Assembly (NCBI GenBank): GCA_039619475.1
Contig: CM077115.1
Span: forward strand, 552,256,826 to 552,320,825
Origin: Icerya purchasi
Lineage: Eukaryota; Arthropoda; Insecta; Hemiptera; Monophlebidae
Direction: 5' to 3'
DNA length: 64,000 nucleotides
Part shown: in pieces, positions 12,286-23,777 of the stretch
Layout: every line of letters begins with the position of its first letter
Numbering within the stretch: position 1 is the first letter of the stretch
Translations under genes and position numbers: made by a program
Notes under the pieces: generated by a model
The model's input: only the letters and a program-made list of their open reading frames with translations
Told to the model about the DNA's origin: nothing
The model's database searches: none

Positions 12286-13519
12286 ATTATTCTTTATTTT
12301 TAAAACACACATTGTTTACCGTTAATAAATTATCATAAATGTTACACGCGTAGTGTATTATCAGCGGTTGATAATGAACGTGGCAACGTATTTTCAGATG
12401 ATTACAATGTAAGACACTAATGCATACATTACGAAGTCTATAATAACTTGTATATTACGATATAATATTCATTTTTATTTTCTTACGTGAACTAATTATA
12501 TTCTTTCTGAATAATCCCGATAATTTTAGATCACCTATACTTAATTACATCTTCTCGCGGTTGCCAAACCAATATAAATTAAAAAAGAAAACAAAAAACA
12601 AAAAACAAAATAGCGATTGAATTACGCGACAAAAACTGCCTTTTCCAATTTCACTACCATTTCTAATAAACATCGCAATCGTTCGGCATATTCACCTGCG
12701 GTCCTCTAATTGTAAGTCGCCCCTTAAAATTCTCCATTTCGTCTAAAACTTGATGAACCTTCTTCTCCTCGACTTATTTCTTTCTTTCATTCGACCTCGA
12801 GTTCTCTTGATTCTTAGAGTTGATCTCGTCGTTCTACCGTTATCTTGTATCTTTCGCCTACGTTCTAATCGTGTTTTATTATCTTCTCTCTATCGTCTCT
12901 TTCTTTAGTGTGTTGCTTTTCCCTATTCTTCCGCCTAATGATGCAATTGTTTGTGTTTCTGACATGACGTTCGAACGCTTTTACTACGATTATTTTTTGA
13001 TTACGGAACATTTTCTGTTCTTTATTCCTCATTTATTTCCAAGTTTTAATTTTTTACTTCTTTCATTGGGTTTTCCATATACTACTTTGTCCACTTCACT
13101 GGACATTTAGATCTTCTACCATTTCTCATGAGCGGAATTTTAATTATATTTATCACTGATTTGGTAAGAGGTAACGGAAAACAGGAAAACTGAGATACTT
13201 CCGCCAAGAATTTTCATCACACAGCCGTACACTGTCCAAGTGTATCGCGATGTCCAAAAGTTCAAGCATGACCTTAGTGTGGTTCCTTAACTATTTTTCT
13301 CTGGCTTCAGTCAGATGCATTCAGCGAACTTGGGTTTAGCAAAAAAAAAAAACCAGTCGAATTATTTAATTCGCTGACAGGGTGTTTCTCACGACAAATC
13401 TGCTCGAAATGGAATATTACCCCAACTCGCGTTCGTAATAAACAGATATAAATTAGGCACACAATTGTTTCCAGACAGGATGTTTGTGAACAGCTGTGTG
13501 CGACTTATTGCGCTGTTAC

Positions 13520-13557
<38 letters not shown>

Positions 13558-13558
13558 G
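13520..13558. repeat. (ATT)n microsatellite
   Basis: An uninterrupted run of about twelve ATT units. Confidence 0.95.
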
Positions 13559-16500
13559 TAGCGAATGCTTTTCAAGTGTATATTAATGAGAGATTGATAC
13601 GCGATGTGTACGTATTGCCGACGAATGTGTAAATTCAGTCTAATTGAACTGTCTTTTTCTTCTTTTGAAAAAAGGTGACCTATCCGAAATGCTATCTACT
13701 AATAAGTATATGCACAATTGAAACTATATAGCTATGAACGTTTTGAATTTTTTTTTCAAAATTTATTTGTCAACTTTTTGAAGAGGAATTCATCATTATT
13801 TGCACCGAGTTTTCGTATATATAGCACTTTTATTAAATTATTTATTAGAAAAACACATTCCTCCTCCTAAAATGGAATTGCATCTGCACATTTAAATACC
13901 GTGCGACAACGACTTAGCATTTTGTAGATTTTCTTCGAGTGCATTACGGTTCAATAGTTCGATTTTGGAAACGAAACAAGTCGCATAGAATATTACGTTG
14001 CATACCGCTATCGTTCACATACAGATGGTGCGCGGAAGTGAACGATGATTTACAACCAAAGGGTGCCCCAACTGTAAAAGAACAACGTATAGAGAACACT
14101 GCTGCGCCGATTTTTATTGTATTCTATAGAAATGTTTTATTTTGCGCGCGTGATTTAAATAAATAAAGAAAAAAAAACAAAAAACGTTTGATTATTAAGT
14201 AAATAAATCGGACAAGAAATTTTATATGTTAAAGTAAGTGTAAACATCGGCTACTCTCGAAATAGTGTTATTTTAATCAGATTACATGCAAGGATGAGTA
14301 ATTAAAAAAGTGCTTGTTTATACACTATGCATTGTAGTAAAGCTCGTTTTAATTTAATATTAATTTAAAACTATACCATCATATACATTATAGATTATAA
14401 AAGAATAATATATGTTACTTGGAAAGGGATGTTCCTGTCAAGAAACGACGAGAAGCACTCATCTAACATAAATAAATGCCAAAATAGAGTTCGAAAATCA
14501 CACAAAACTGGTACATGTTTAATTCAGTTTATTCCATAATACTGGCAGACGAAAATAATAAAACAGAAAAATTTCAAACGTGGCAGGGGGAATGTTCTCG
14601 GTAAGGAAGTAATATGAACGATATGATATTTTTATATAGTCAACATAGCGCGTAAATAATGACTTTCTTTTCTTCAAAAATCGGAATGTAGAGTGTGTTA
14701 TAGCATTTTTCCAGCCTTACCAATCACATTGTCGGATAGGAAGCAGTATAAACGGCGGTTTTTGTGGCACAAACCAATACAAATAACTGATGGAAAAGGA
14801 AAAGCGGAAATTGACCTAAAAATAATGTGTCCCGCCGAATCGTCATCGAAAATAATCAGTTTATTGTATATATATATATATGTAATGGAAACTCGGCGAA
14901 TGGCTAAAAGAATGAACTGTGTACCACTTACGAAATATTTGCGATAACTATAGAATTATATTTTTAGCACTGCGCATTAGTAAAATTACACTGCGCATAA
15001 ACTGATTTTATGATTTTGGTAACTAAAAAATATCCCCAGAGTCAGCTGTTTTATTAGAAATAGGGCATGAAATTCTGAATATACGGAATTTAATATTAAA
15101 ATACCGCGAAGGCTGCATTTAAACAATTTGATAATATCAAATAGTATAAGTTATGGAGTGCCAAAAAAATAATCAGAGGGCATGGAGGTCCACTATCGAG
15201 TCATCTGAATGCAGTAAACTCGATAATTGAAGAGTTTTTTTTTTTTTTTAACTAAAATTCTATTTTATAGTTGTTTTTTTTTCCAGCTTGACGTTAAACA
15301 ATATTTCACTAGTTCTTTTATTTTTTTAATCTGTGTCTTGAACAAATTTTTACTTGACTGTATTTGTTACTTATTTAAACTTACCGGTTAATAGCAGAGG
15401 AGATTTGATACGAAAAAAAAAAAGAAAAACGTAAATTTTTTAAAAGCAAAACAAAAGAATCGTTCAAATTTATTACGAGATACGAAAGAAAATTTTGAAA
15501 GAATCCAAAAATTCCGTGTAGAAATACACGGGATAGGATTGTCAGAGAAAGGAAAATTAGCTCTTTCGGAAGGTTCAATTTGAAACAATTAAACGTTTCA
15601 TTCAAGTGGAACGCTGGAGAATAAAAATCTCTCAATACGAACTGAATGAAACTATGCCAATCTTAGAGTACGGCGAAATTCGTTCATTCTTTCAAGTATC
15701 GAACTCAATTTAAAAAAAAAAGAAGAGTATAAACTACTTCAGTTTTAATGTGTTTAAATACGGAAAAAAAATCCAAAAAATCGGCGTCTACCGATGTTTC
15801 AAAATAATTATATACATATCTTCTTATATATAAAAATGAGTTGCCTTATGTGGGTCTCGCTTCTCCTCCAAAACGGCTGAACCGATTTGAATAATTTTTT
15901 TTTTGTTGTATTCGTAATTCTTAGGAGAAGGTTTGTAAAAAAAAAATATTAAAAAAAAATTGCACCGAAATTGCACAATTCGCAAAAAAGTGTAATTCAA
16001 GAACGGCTCGACCGATTTTGCTGATTTTTTTTTTCTAAAATATTGGTTAAGATTTAAATTAGGTCCTACAAAAAAAAAAAAATTTGAAAAAGTTGCATGG
16101 AAATTACAAAATTCGCCTAGAATACGCTAAGCAATAAAACGTGCGGTAGGCCAAACAGGCGAGCGGGTAATTTCAGATACCTGGAAACGGTGAGGAACGA
16201 AGAGGCAAAAAAAGGCGTCGGTCTTGACTCTCAGCCGATCAGCGTACGGTCGCTTAATGACGGTACGGAAATAATGCGCTACGCATGCAGTAAACATAAA
16301 CGAATCGAAAATATCGTAACAAACAGTTCTTTTTTTATTTTTTTTGGTATAAATTTTATATTAAAATAAGAAAAAAGGAACTGCTTTTTAATAGCTACCA
16401 AACAAAAAATGAAAAAGAAAGTCGGTTAATAAACGAAAAAAGAATTTGCCTATTTATATGCAGATATTAAATGTTTTGCGTATTTATATATTTATTTTTG

Positions 16501-17447
16501 TGAAAGTGAATTATTGAGAATATGTTGTGCACATTTTAAAACTCCCCTTATGTGCAGTATATTCTTATTATTATATTTTGCAGTGATTTAGTCGGAAATT
16601 TTTTCAAATTGGTTGGATCGCAGACGTGCTTCTAACATTTGTGAGTTGCAGCGGACTAAATTTTCCGTCATTAAATGGTCGCAACGATAAACAGAGAAAT
16701 ATAATTAAAAGATGTGGCAGAACAATGTAGGCGAATGGTCGTTTAGCGAGTACAGTGCAAACCGGTCTGCATTTCTCTTAAACATGGTACACCCTAAATC
16801 GGGAAAAAGAAAAGAAAATAATAAACGACCCGACTTCACAAGTACCGCGAGAACTATCAAGAAAAATGAAACACATGTCCGGCAATCAGGTAACGAAAGA
16901 AATTTGAGAAGCACAAAGAGATTGTCCCAATAATGAGACATTTATACAACTGAAAGGTCTTTTTATCTGAAAAATTAATTACCGACAGGAAATCAAAAGA
17001 TTGACCGGAAACATTACAATAAGTAGTGCATCAACCGTTTTTTGCATGTATTTCGTGTTCCGAGTTATTCAGACCTATTCGTGTTTTCCAATTTTATATT
17101 TCAGTCGTATAAATATTGTGATCTATTATTTATCTTAGCAAGAAAAAATTTTTTAAGATGTTGTAAAAAGGCTATATATAAAAAGACGTCTTTCATTTTA
17201 ACTGCTCCGTAAAAAACACATAGAAATATATTTATAAAAATCAACATGTGCAGTCATTGAAAACATTTTCCAACCATCCGGAAAGTGAATTCGAAGGCTC
17301 AATCGTGTGTGTTTTCAGATTGGCTAAAACGTTTTTATCTTTATCAGTAAACATTAGTTTTATAATATTAATTCAACGTATTACAACTGAGCCATAGCAA
17401 CGCGTGGCCGGGTCTACTAAGTAGGCAACCAGTCACAGCGCGTTTTT

Positions 17448-18213
17448 AAAAGCCCATTTAATTAGCTATCGAATGCAACAAACCGGAAGTTCATACCTCA
17501 CCCCTACACCCACAGCATCGATTTGAAAAAAAAGTGTTTTGTCAACCCCTACAATTTTTTTCAAGCGGAGCGGATCGTAACGGGTCTCGCAATCAGATAA
17601 TTCTAAAGGTCATTCCATCAGCTGCCAAATGCAACAAACCGGACGTTTCTACGAGCATTATTACGTGTTTTATAGTCGAAAGAATAAGACGCAAATTGTG
17701 AAAACCGCGTGCAGTTTTGTGTTGTCAACATGGATAAGACATGGAGCAAGAACAGCGCGGTATGTGATTTGTTATTATTGTCGGTTGCAAAAAACGGCTA
17801 AAGAAACGTTAGATTTATTAAAAGAAGAAGCGTATCCTGATGATATTCGACTACTCGGTAATTCAACAATATTTCGATGGCATAGCGCGATTTCGAAAAA
17901 TATTCGACACCGATCAAGAAGTCGTCAGTGCAGTACAGACCATTTTAAACAGAACACCTGTCGGCGAGTTTAAAGCGACCTTTACAAGCCAGAGGTGCCT
18001 ATTTCGAGAAGATTAATATGAATAATGAAGATGGGTAATAATTTATGTAAAAATTTTGAAATACAGTTTCTTCTAAAATGTTGTAATTTTTTTGTCTAAA
18101 AAAACGGTGGCGGTCGACGAAACACTTTTTTTCAAATCGATGCTGCAGGGCGAACCCCCGGTAGGTAGAAACTCCCGATTTGTTGCATTCGATAGATAAT
18201 TAAATGGGCTTTA
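17448..18213 (+). mobile_element. Long-TIR DNA element nested in the Helentron
   Basis: The left 100 bp (AAAGCCCATTTAATTAGC... to about 17,545) and the right 100 bp (about 18,115-18,213) are inverted copies at roughly 80-90% identity by eye. They share CGAATGCAACAAA and GCATCGATTTGAAAAAAA. The junctions read TTAAAAGCCC and GGGCTTTAAG, so the target duplication is TA or TTAA with one base uncertain. The 766-bp element encloses an ORF with a mariner-like N-terminus. Confidence 0.75.
17629..17973 (+). pseudogene. Mariner-like transposase N-terminal remnant
   Basis: The 114-aa ORF contains KTAKETLDLLKEEAYPDD and STIFRWHSA, which resemble the helix-turn-helix DNA-binding part of mariner transposases (consensus 'TAxETxxLLKxAYGD...SxxTxFRWxxxF'). 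The DD34D catalytic domain is absent: the ORF ends at 17,973 and only noncoding sequence precedes the right TIR. The ATG falls within a third copy of the TIR motif (ATGCAACAAACCGGACG), so the annotated start may not be the original one. Confidence 0.5.
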
Positions 18214-18877
18214 AGATGTACCCGGAGCGCCTACTCACACCAAAGTTACTCTCACTTCCTGTGGGACAGGCATTGTATGTAAAACAAAGTCGGGTTAGTT
18301 AAATCAACGGCTGGACCGATTTTTATGATCTTTGATTTGTTGGATTTGTGTCCGTCCTGAATAGCAGAATACAAAATTTAAAAAAAAAATTATGAAGAAA
18401 ATTCATTTTTTTTACTATTTTTGGCCCAAAAGGGGAGTTCGAATAATTTTTTAACCGTAATTTTTAAATTTTATGAAAGGGCTGTTGTGTTTTGTTTTAT
18501 ATTTTGAATTTCGATTTTAAACGGTTATCTGATGATGAGTTATGAATTTTTTAAGGGCGATTTTTGAGGTCGTTCTAAATTTTATATTATATATTCTAGA
18601 CGGTTTCTTGCCGACCAGAGTAATCGGTTAGCTTAAAGTTGTAAATTGTCATAGATAGAGAAGTTTAATTGTAATTTATGATCCGATTCCGATAAGTCAA
18701 ACCGTTTCCAAGCTCTATTGTATAACTGAATATTTTTGTCGTTTCTGAACCATCTTATTCGGATTATTCCGTACATTATAATATGTGTACGGGAATCTTA
18801 AAAATCGGTATAAATTTATTTTAAAAGAAATTAAATTACTTTAGAAACAGGTTTTTTATTTCGTGTATAGCTCATTA

Positions 18878-18953
18878 TCAGCTAACTGCACAGAGTACAC
18901 ACTCTAATTGATAAAGTATATAAATTGAGTGTGTACTATGTGTTGTTAGCTGA
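18878..18953. repeat. 31-bp imperfect inverted repeat (long hairpin)
   Basis: The left arm 18,878-18,909 (TCAGCTAACTGCACAGAG...) and right arm 18,923-18,953 pair over about 31 bp with about four mismatches and one bulge, around a 13-nt loop. Transcribed, it would fold into a pre-miRNA-sized stem-loop. It may equally be a tiny MITE remnant inside the Helentron. Confidence 0.8.
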
Positions 18954-19213
18954 TGATGTAGCCCGAAAAGGCATGTTTCCAAAAAGTAGTTTACTTTAAT
19001 TTTTCAAAGTAAATTTATACTGATTTTTGTTATTAAGGGGGATAATGCCTTGCTGCCACGTGAATTATATTTATTTCAATGTAATTAAAATACTTTTTAT
19101 TTTGATTTTTGTACATTTATTGAACTTAATTTTTTTTTTGAGTATTGATTGCTGATAAGTTAACACAATATTTATTGGTTCTGGGGCGGTACGAAGTTCG
19201 CCGGGTCAGCTAG

Positions 19214-19640
19214 TATGTATATATAAACTCGGCCATTTTTGCCTCGCCAGGGGCTTTGACCCTTGACCCTTAACCCTTCTTGCTTTCATTTCTGTCTCTT
19301 TCTCATACATACTTTGTATAAAATGATCAAAATTTACAACGTAATTCTTACTGGCATCAACACAAAAAGAAAAAAATAACATAATCCCAAAAAGCCTATC
19401 CTAACATTTAACTTTCATTATATAAAATTAAGACATTTTTTCGTTACATTTTTCGTTACATAAAATTGTGACATTTTTTAAATAACAATAACAAAAATCC
19501 TATAAAATAAAACAAACGTTACATAAAATTGGGACATTTTGCGTTACATAAAATTGGGACATTTTGCGTTACATAAAATTGGGACATTTTCGTGGGACAT
19601 TTTTTCTAATGGGGGCTAGCCTAAGAATTACGTTGTAATT
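19214..19640 (+). repeat. Repeat E, copy 1 (15-bp terminal inverted repeats inside a longer shared unit)
   Basis: A core of 305 bp is bounded by TTACAACGTAATTCT (19,334-19,348) and its reverse complement AGAATTACGTTGTAA (19,624-19,638). The 120 bp to the left, including 'cggccatttttgcctc' and ATACTTTGTATAAAATGATC, are also shared with the inverted copy at 41,092-41,330. The repeat unit is therefore larger than the TIR-bounded core. No ORF. Confidence 0.75.
19517..19590 (+). repeat. 25-bp tandem repeat, three units, in repeat E
   Basis: Three near-perfect units of CGTTACATAAAATTGGGACA + TTTTG start at 19,517, 19,542 and 19,567; diverged partial units precede them from about 19,443. The other copy of repeat E carries only one unit. 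Confidence 0.95.
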
Positions 19641-20213
19641 AATAATTTATGTAGTGGAAATCGGTTATAACAACTTTGGTAGGGATGAATAATTCAGTCG
19701 TTATAGCCGGTTTGTCATTATATTCGATGTCAAGTAAAGTACTTTGATTTTTTAGGGCCTAAGATTTATTGTTACGAAAGAATTACTACTTCGTTGCGAA
19801 ACTTTTGTAAAATATTTTACGCAATAATCGTTTTCATGGATTAGACAAACAATTATTTATAATCTTAGCTACACATATTTTTTAATAAATCTTAATGTAC
19901 AAACGTCAAACTTTTTTTTTTTTTTATACATGAAAGTACGAGATTATGAAAGGATAAAACCTAAACATCAATTTCAAAAAAAGTATGAAATATAGAAGAA
20001 ATCGGTCAAACCATCCTCGTAATCGCTTTCAAAGTCGTAAGATCATCTAATTACAATGATCTAATTTTCCAATTTCCAGTATTTTTACCTATTTTACCTG
20101 CATAAACTGAACACAGCATAAGTAAAGCATTCACTATCGATCACAATTACGATATTTATTCAACGTGAGATAAGTTTAGATCAGCGCGCTTAGCCAGTCA
20201 TACTTTAGCTATA
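19641..20213. other. AT-rich spacer, nothing recognised
   Basis: No coding similarity, inverted repeat or tandem repeat of note. Confidence 0.4.
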
Positions 20214-21178
20214 CGAGGTGCGACGATTAAATATCGAAACTGTGTAAAAAAAAATTCGTTTATTATAAATATTATTGAACAAATGTTTTTTCAACTTTAA
20301 TATACTCCCCAAACCAATCTGCACGTCGAGTCGTACGTTTATTTTTATCCATTATTCAAAGCAGTGCCGGAGTTCTTTTTTGTGCACGCTTTTAGTACAT
20401 CTGCCGTTTTCAGTTTGTTCTCATCCATCAATTCAACACGAATACCTTTCAGCACCGACCTTACCTCAGGGAAGAGAAAAAAGTCCCATGCTGCTAAATC
20501 TGGCGAATACGGTGTATGCGAAAGTCCTGGAATCTTGTGTTCCACGCTCAAAATTCTTTCACCGATAAGGCATTATGCGACGGCACATTGTCTTGGTGAA
20601 GGATCCAAAAATTGTTTCGCTAAAGAGACGGCCGTTTCCTACGAACACGTTCCCTCAAAATCGTTAGCACGGTAAAATAATAATGTTGATTAACCGTTTA
20701 TCCATCAAAAACCCATTCCATATGCACAATTCCGTTAATGTCAAAGAACATTAAATTTTGACTTGGACATTCTAGCTTTTTTTGATTCTCGGCGGTGCCG
20801 GTGTTTTCCAGTGCATGGATTAGCACCTAGTTGCGGTGTCGTATTAGAAAATCGTTGTCTCATTACACGTAATAATCCTTTCCATCATTTCGGGCTTGGT
20901 TTGCAACTGTTCGAGGATGTCAACACAGATTTCCTTACGCGTCAGCTTTTGGTCTGCAGTCAAGTTTATTGGCACAGACTTTTGTCGTGTTCAGATCGCA
21001 GTGTAAAATTTTTCGAATAATTCCATGTACTATATTTGTTTTCATCTGAAGGCCCAAACAATTAATTTTGACAACCATATCCGACTTGTTGAAACTGTGA
21101 CAGGGCGATATGGACGTTGGTCATCTTCGACGCTTTTTCGACCTTCACAAAACCACCATTAAACTTCAACTAAAAGAA
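20214..21178 (-). pseudogene. Mariner transposase, N-terminally truncated, minus strand
   Basis: A mariner-type end (TA + CGAGGTGCGACGATTAAATA) lies at 20,212-20,233. Reading the minus strand from 21,178 gives, with several frameshifts, a SVEDDQRP-like segment, a 'VHGIIRKF' segment, an ITCNET-like block containing the first catalytic Asp region, then SMHWKTPAPP-like and the open piece 20,345-20,551 with HTPYSPDLAAWDFFLFPEV. That last block includes the Asp of the mariner DD34D triad. The DNA-binding N-terminus and the other TIR are missing; at ~21,178 the sequence changes abruptly to a LINE piece. Confidence 0.82.
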
Positions 21179-21179
21179 C

Positions 21180-21590
21180 GATGGCAACAACGGTGAACTA
21201 ACTTCGGTCACTACTATCTTCGTTCTTTAAAACCCTCTATTGGAAAATGGAAATCAAACCTCTCATTCGATAGAAGACATCAAGTTTTTCTCGCATGCGT
21301 GCGCCTCGGCCATACTCTTCTCATACATGGCCATGTCTTTATTCGTACCTCTCGTCCAGTGTTCCAAAACTGCTCAGCCGCTCTGATATCTATACGTCAT
21401 TTCAGGCACACTTTCACAGAGTCAAAAATCATACAAAACCTTCTCTACCACATCACTCCTAGAAGATTCAGATAACTCTGTTGCCACAACTTCTACAATC
21501 AAATTTAACTGCCCCTCTCAACGTCCTGCTATTAGCCTATGATGCTGTAAGCACCTACGGATAATTATAAACAAAATAATAATAAAAACA
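21180..21590 (+). pseudogene. LINE 3' fragment (RNase H-type LINE C-terminus)
   Basis: Plus-strand translation gives SLKPSIGKWKSNLSFDRR, ACVRLGHTLLIHGHVF and a decayed Cys/His end. This is the 'W...RR...LxRLRxGHTxLxHxxL' block at the C-terminus of RNase H-bearing LINEs. The fragment ends in an A-rich stretch (AAAATAATAATAAAAA near 21,570-21,588). No RT sequence remains. Confidence 0.65.
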
Positions 21591-21849
21591 CGTGCATGTG
21601 ACATACTAGGCGTAACATAGAGATTTTATCACGCATTATAGCAGCATTAATTGAAGCAATATCACTCACGATTTAACTTTTCAGTCTCTCTCGTCTTCTC
21701 TATCAATTTATTCCCGATTACCTTGTTGGGAAAAAAAAAAACTGTAATTTTCACCAACACCTTTCCCGCTTTTTTTACAGGTGAAATCAAGTACATTTTA
21801 CCATCGATGAATCGAAAATGCGCACATGTGTGTTACACGTGATTTACTG

Positions 21850-22200
21850 GTTTGGTCCTATACGGCTTAATTTCCATTTCGCTTAAATTTGAGATTTTAT
21901 TCATTTAGCAGATAAAGAAAAGAAATAGGCAAATGAACGGATGATTTCGTATTAGCAACAATGCATCATACTTGCGACTGTCGAAATTTAGATTGAAGTT
22001 GAACATCGTAATTTTGAATCGGTTTTCGCGTTCATTTAGGCTAGTATTTTCCTGCTTTTTGATTCTAATAATAACATTTTTTTTCTTTCTGGAAAAACAA
22101 CAAAAGCATTTAATAGCGGAATCATATGAAAAACAGAAGTGAAAAAATACCGCTAAAAACATTTAATGTAAACATACAAAACGACAACTTCATATATATA
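21850..22200 (+). repeat. Repeat D, left part
   Basis: Blocks such as CATTTCGC(T/C)TAAATTT, GATTTCGT(A/G)TTAGCAAC, CATATGAAAAACAGAAGTG and TACCGCTAAAAA are shared in order with 34,969-35,230. It is noncoding and of unknown class. Confidence 0.7.
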
Positions 22201-22390
22201 ATTTATTTATTTAAAGTCAAGGCCATTTGCGAAGGCCGAGAAGTTACATCTTATAAGTATAGATTAATACATGAAAAGAACAAAAAAAGAAATTAAAATA
22301 AACAATAGAAAGAGAAAAAAGAAAGGAAAAGAAAGGAGGCAAACGCTGCTGAATATTAACACTATTTAAAAGGGAAAAGTCGGGTAAGCT

Positions 22391-22732
22391 TTAAAAATTT
22401 GAAAATGTGTTTCTATACGCCGTTTCATTGTCCGCCAGAATTTCGGCCAGACCAGCATCCTCCTTGAAGCAGGCAGTTCTTTCTTGCTGCAATTTGCAGC
22501 ACGAGATGAGTAGATGTTCCATCGTAACCGGCACTCCACAAATTTCACATGTCGGTTTTGATTGCTTTTGAAACAAGTGACTATCTGTGTAAAGGCAGTA
22601 GCCTATGCGTAAGCGAGCCAGTATTGTTTCCTCATGTCGGTCCTGTCTGTATGCCATCGCCGAACTTGACTTTGAGCAGTTTCTGAGAGCGACAGTTTTG
22701 TTCCCATTCGTGTTGCCAGACTGAGTATACAT
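22391..22732 (-). pseudogene. LINE C-terminal zinc-type domain
   Basis: The 113-aa ORF contains TILARLRIGYCLYTD and CEICGVPVTMEHLLISC, a CxxC-(x7)-H-(x4)-C-like motif. No RNase H domain is recognisable between 22,733 and 22,932, where only ~70 residues of linker fit. Confidence 0.78.
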
Positions 22733-22932
22733 GTTTTTTTAATTGGGACTTCAGATTTTGGCTGTTTTTCTTATTCTGGGCTCTAAATTTTGTCAGTTGC
22801 TGTATACTGGCGTTCCACGGGGAGGGGGCTTCAACCATTATGTTGATGGGCCGTCGTCGTCCATTGAAGACTGCTAACAGCATTCCGGCACTCGATCCCC
22901 AGGGGCTTTGGACTTTTTGGATTGTATATAAT

Positions 22933-23178
22933 TCAGGGCAAACGCTTTTTTTGATGCGAGGGGTTAGATGGATTTGAGGCCAAATTAAAGAAATATTTTA
23001 GAGAAAGAAATAGCCTTCTGTGTTTGAGCGGCAGGACATTAGTTTCTGCATGAAGGCTGTCAATTGGACTGCAGCGTACTACGCCTGAGATTAGTCTTAA
23101 TGCGGAATTCTGAACAGTGTTTAACCTGTTCAGCACATTAGGTTTAGCAGATCTGTATATGATCGAACCGTAATCCAT
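22933..23178 (-). pseudogene. LINE RT thumb fragment
   Basis: MDYGSIIYRSA, NTVQNSALRLISGVVRCSP and LHAETNVLPL match the segment after the RT palm in which 'xVQNxALRxxxGxxxxTP' and 'AExxxxPL' are conserved. It stands in a frame different from the core. Confidence 0.78.
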
Positions 23179-23462
23179 TTTAGACAGCGTAAGAGCGGAG
23201 TAGAGGTTCTGCAGGCATTTCCTATCTCCGCTCCATTGACATTTTGAGGACTTTGAGAGATTTTTGACATTTCGCTTTCAGTTCATAAGATAGCTTCCTG
23301 TCGAATACTAATCCAATGATTTTGACCTTTGAGACTGATCTAATGGGGCTGTTATTTAGAGTTATTTTGCAGTCCGAAGGGGATTTCCGTTTATTGTTGA
23401 AAATAATGTTAGCTGTTTTTTTCAGCTGAGAAGGCTAAGCCCTGGTTTGTAGATCACTTCTG

Positions 23463-23732
23463 TCATGTATCAATCGTGTTTTGAAGCCGAACTCTTAGAC
23501 TGTCCAGATTTGCAGATGCCATGTATATTGCGAGATCGTCAGCGAAAAGATAATATTTTATGGGCGGTTCAATGATTTTGGACAGGTCGGAAATGTCTAC
23601 TATGAATAAAGCCGGACTAATTATCGAGCCTTGAGGCGTGCCATTTCCTTGACTTCTAGCGGACGACAAGATATCTCCTATCTGAACGTGAAACGTGCGG
23701 TCTGTCAAGAATGCCTTCACGAAATTAAGCAA
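23463..23732 (-). pseudogene. LINE RT core fragment
   Basis: The 89-aa piece contains FLTDRTFHVQIGD, GTPQGSIISPALFIVDISDL and YLFADDLAIYM. The last holds the catalytic FADD. A frameshift near 23,460 separates it from downstream RT sequence ('KTAN...' in another frame). Everything N-terminal to the palm is missing. Confidence 0.82.
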
Positions 23733-23777
23733 GTTCCCAGTGACATTTCAGTTTACTCAATAACGAATATTTGGAAG

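Larger units (their letters stand above)
9968..15821. other. AT-rich region with homopolymers and microsatellites, no supported gene
   Basis: T-run at about 9,968-9,986, A-runs at about 10,130-10,147 and 10,742-10,770, T/A runs near 11,470 and 11,540-11,565. Some of these probably are tails of eroded retroposons, but no coding remnants were recognised beside them. ORFs of 60-96 codons here (for example 12,820-13,110 and 13,939-14,166) have low-complexity or unremarkable translations and I treat them as chance. Confidence 0.4.
15822..19213 (+). mobile_element. Non-autonomous Helentron-like (rolling-circle) element
   Basis: The left end TCTTATATATAAAAATGAG followed by 'aaacggctgaaccgattt' and the right end ACGAAGTTCGCCGGGTCAGC + TAGT are the terminal sequences I associate with insect Helentrons (Helitron2). 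The right end includes the short palindrome CGAAGTTCG. Further 'ctggaccgattttt' copies lie at about 16,010 and 18,310. No Rep/helicase coding sequence is visible over the 3.4 kb, so the copy is non-autonomous. It carries an inserted TIR element (17,448-18,213) and a long hairpin (18,878-18,953). It may be a composite of two copies, because the ACCGATTTTTATGATC block at 18,310 resembles a second left end. Confidence 0.7.
22205..23760 (-). mobile_element. 5'-truncated LINE, minus strand
   Basis: Minus-strand order is RT core (23,463-23,732), thumb (22,933-23,178) and zinc-type C-terminus (22,391-22,732). The 3' end lies near 22,205 in an AT-rich tract. The sequence stops upstream of the RT fingers at about 23,760, where another LINE tail begins. 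Confidence 0.82.

Noticed and set aside
12820..13110. 96-codon ORF with hydrophobic segments that could be a membrane protein
   Set aside because: Phe/Tyr/Leu-rich translation is what pyrimidine-rich AT sequence gives by chance; no family motif and no context.
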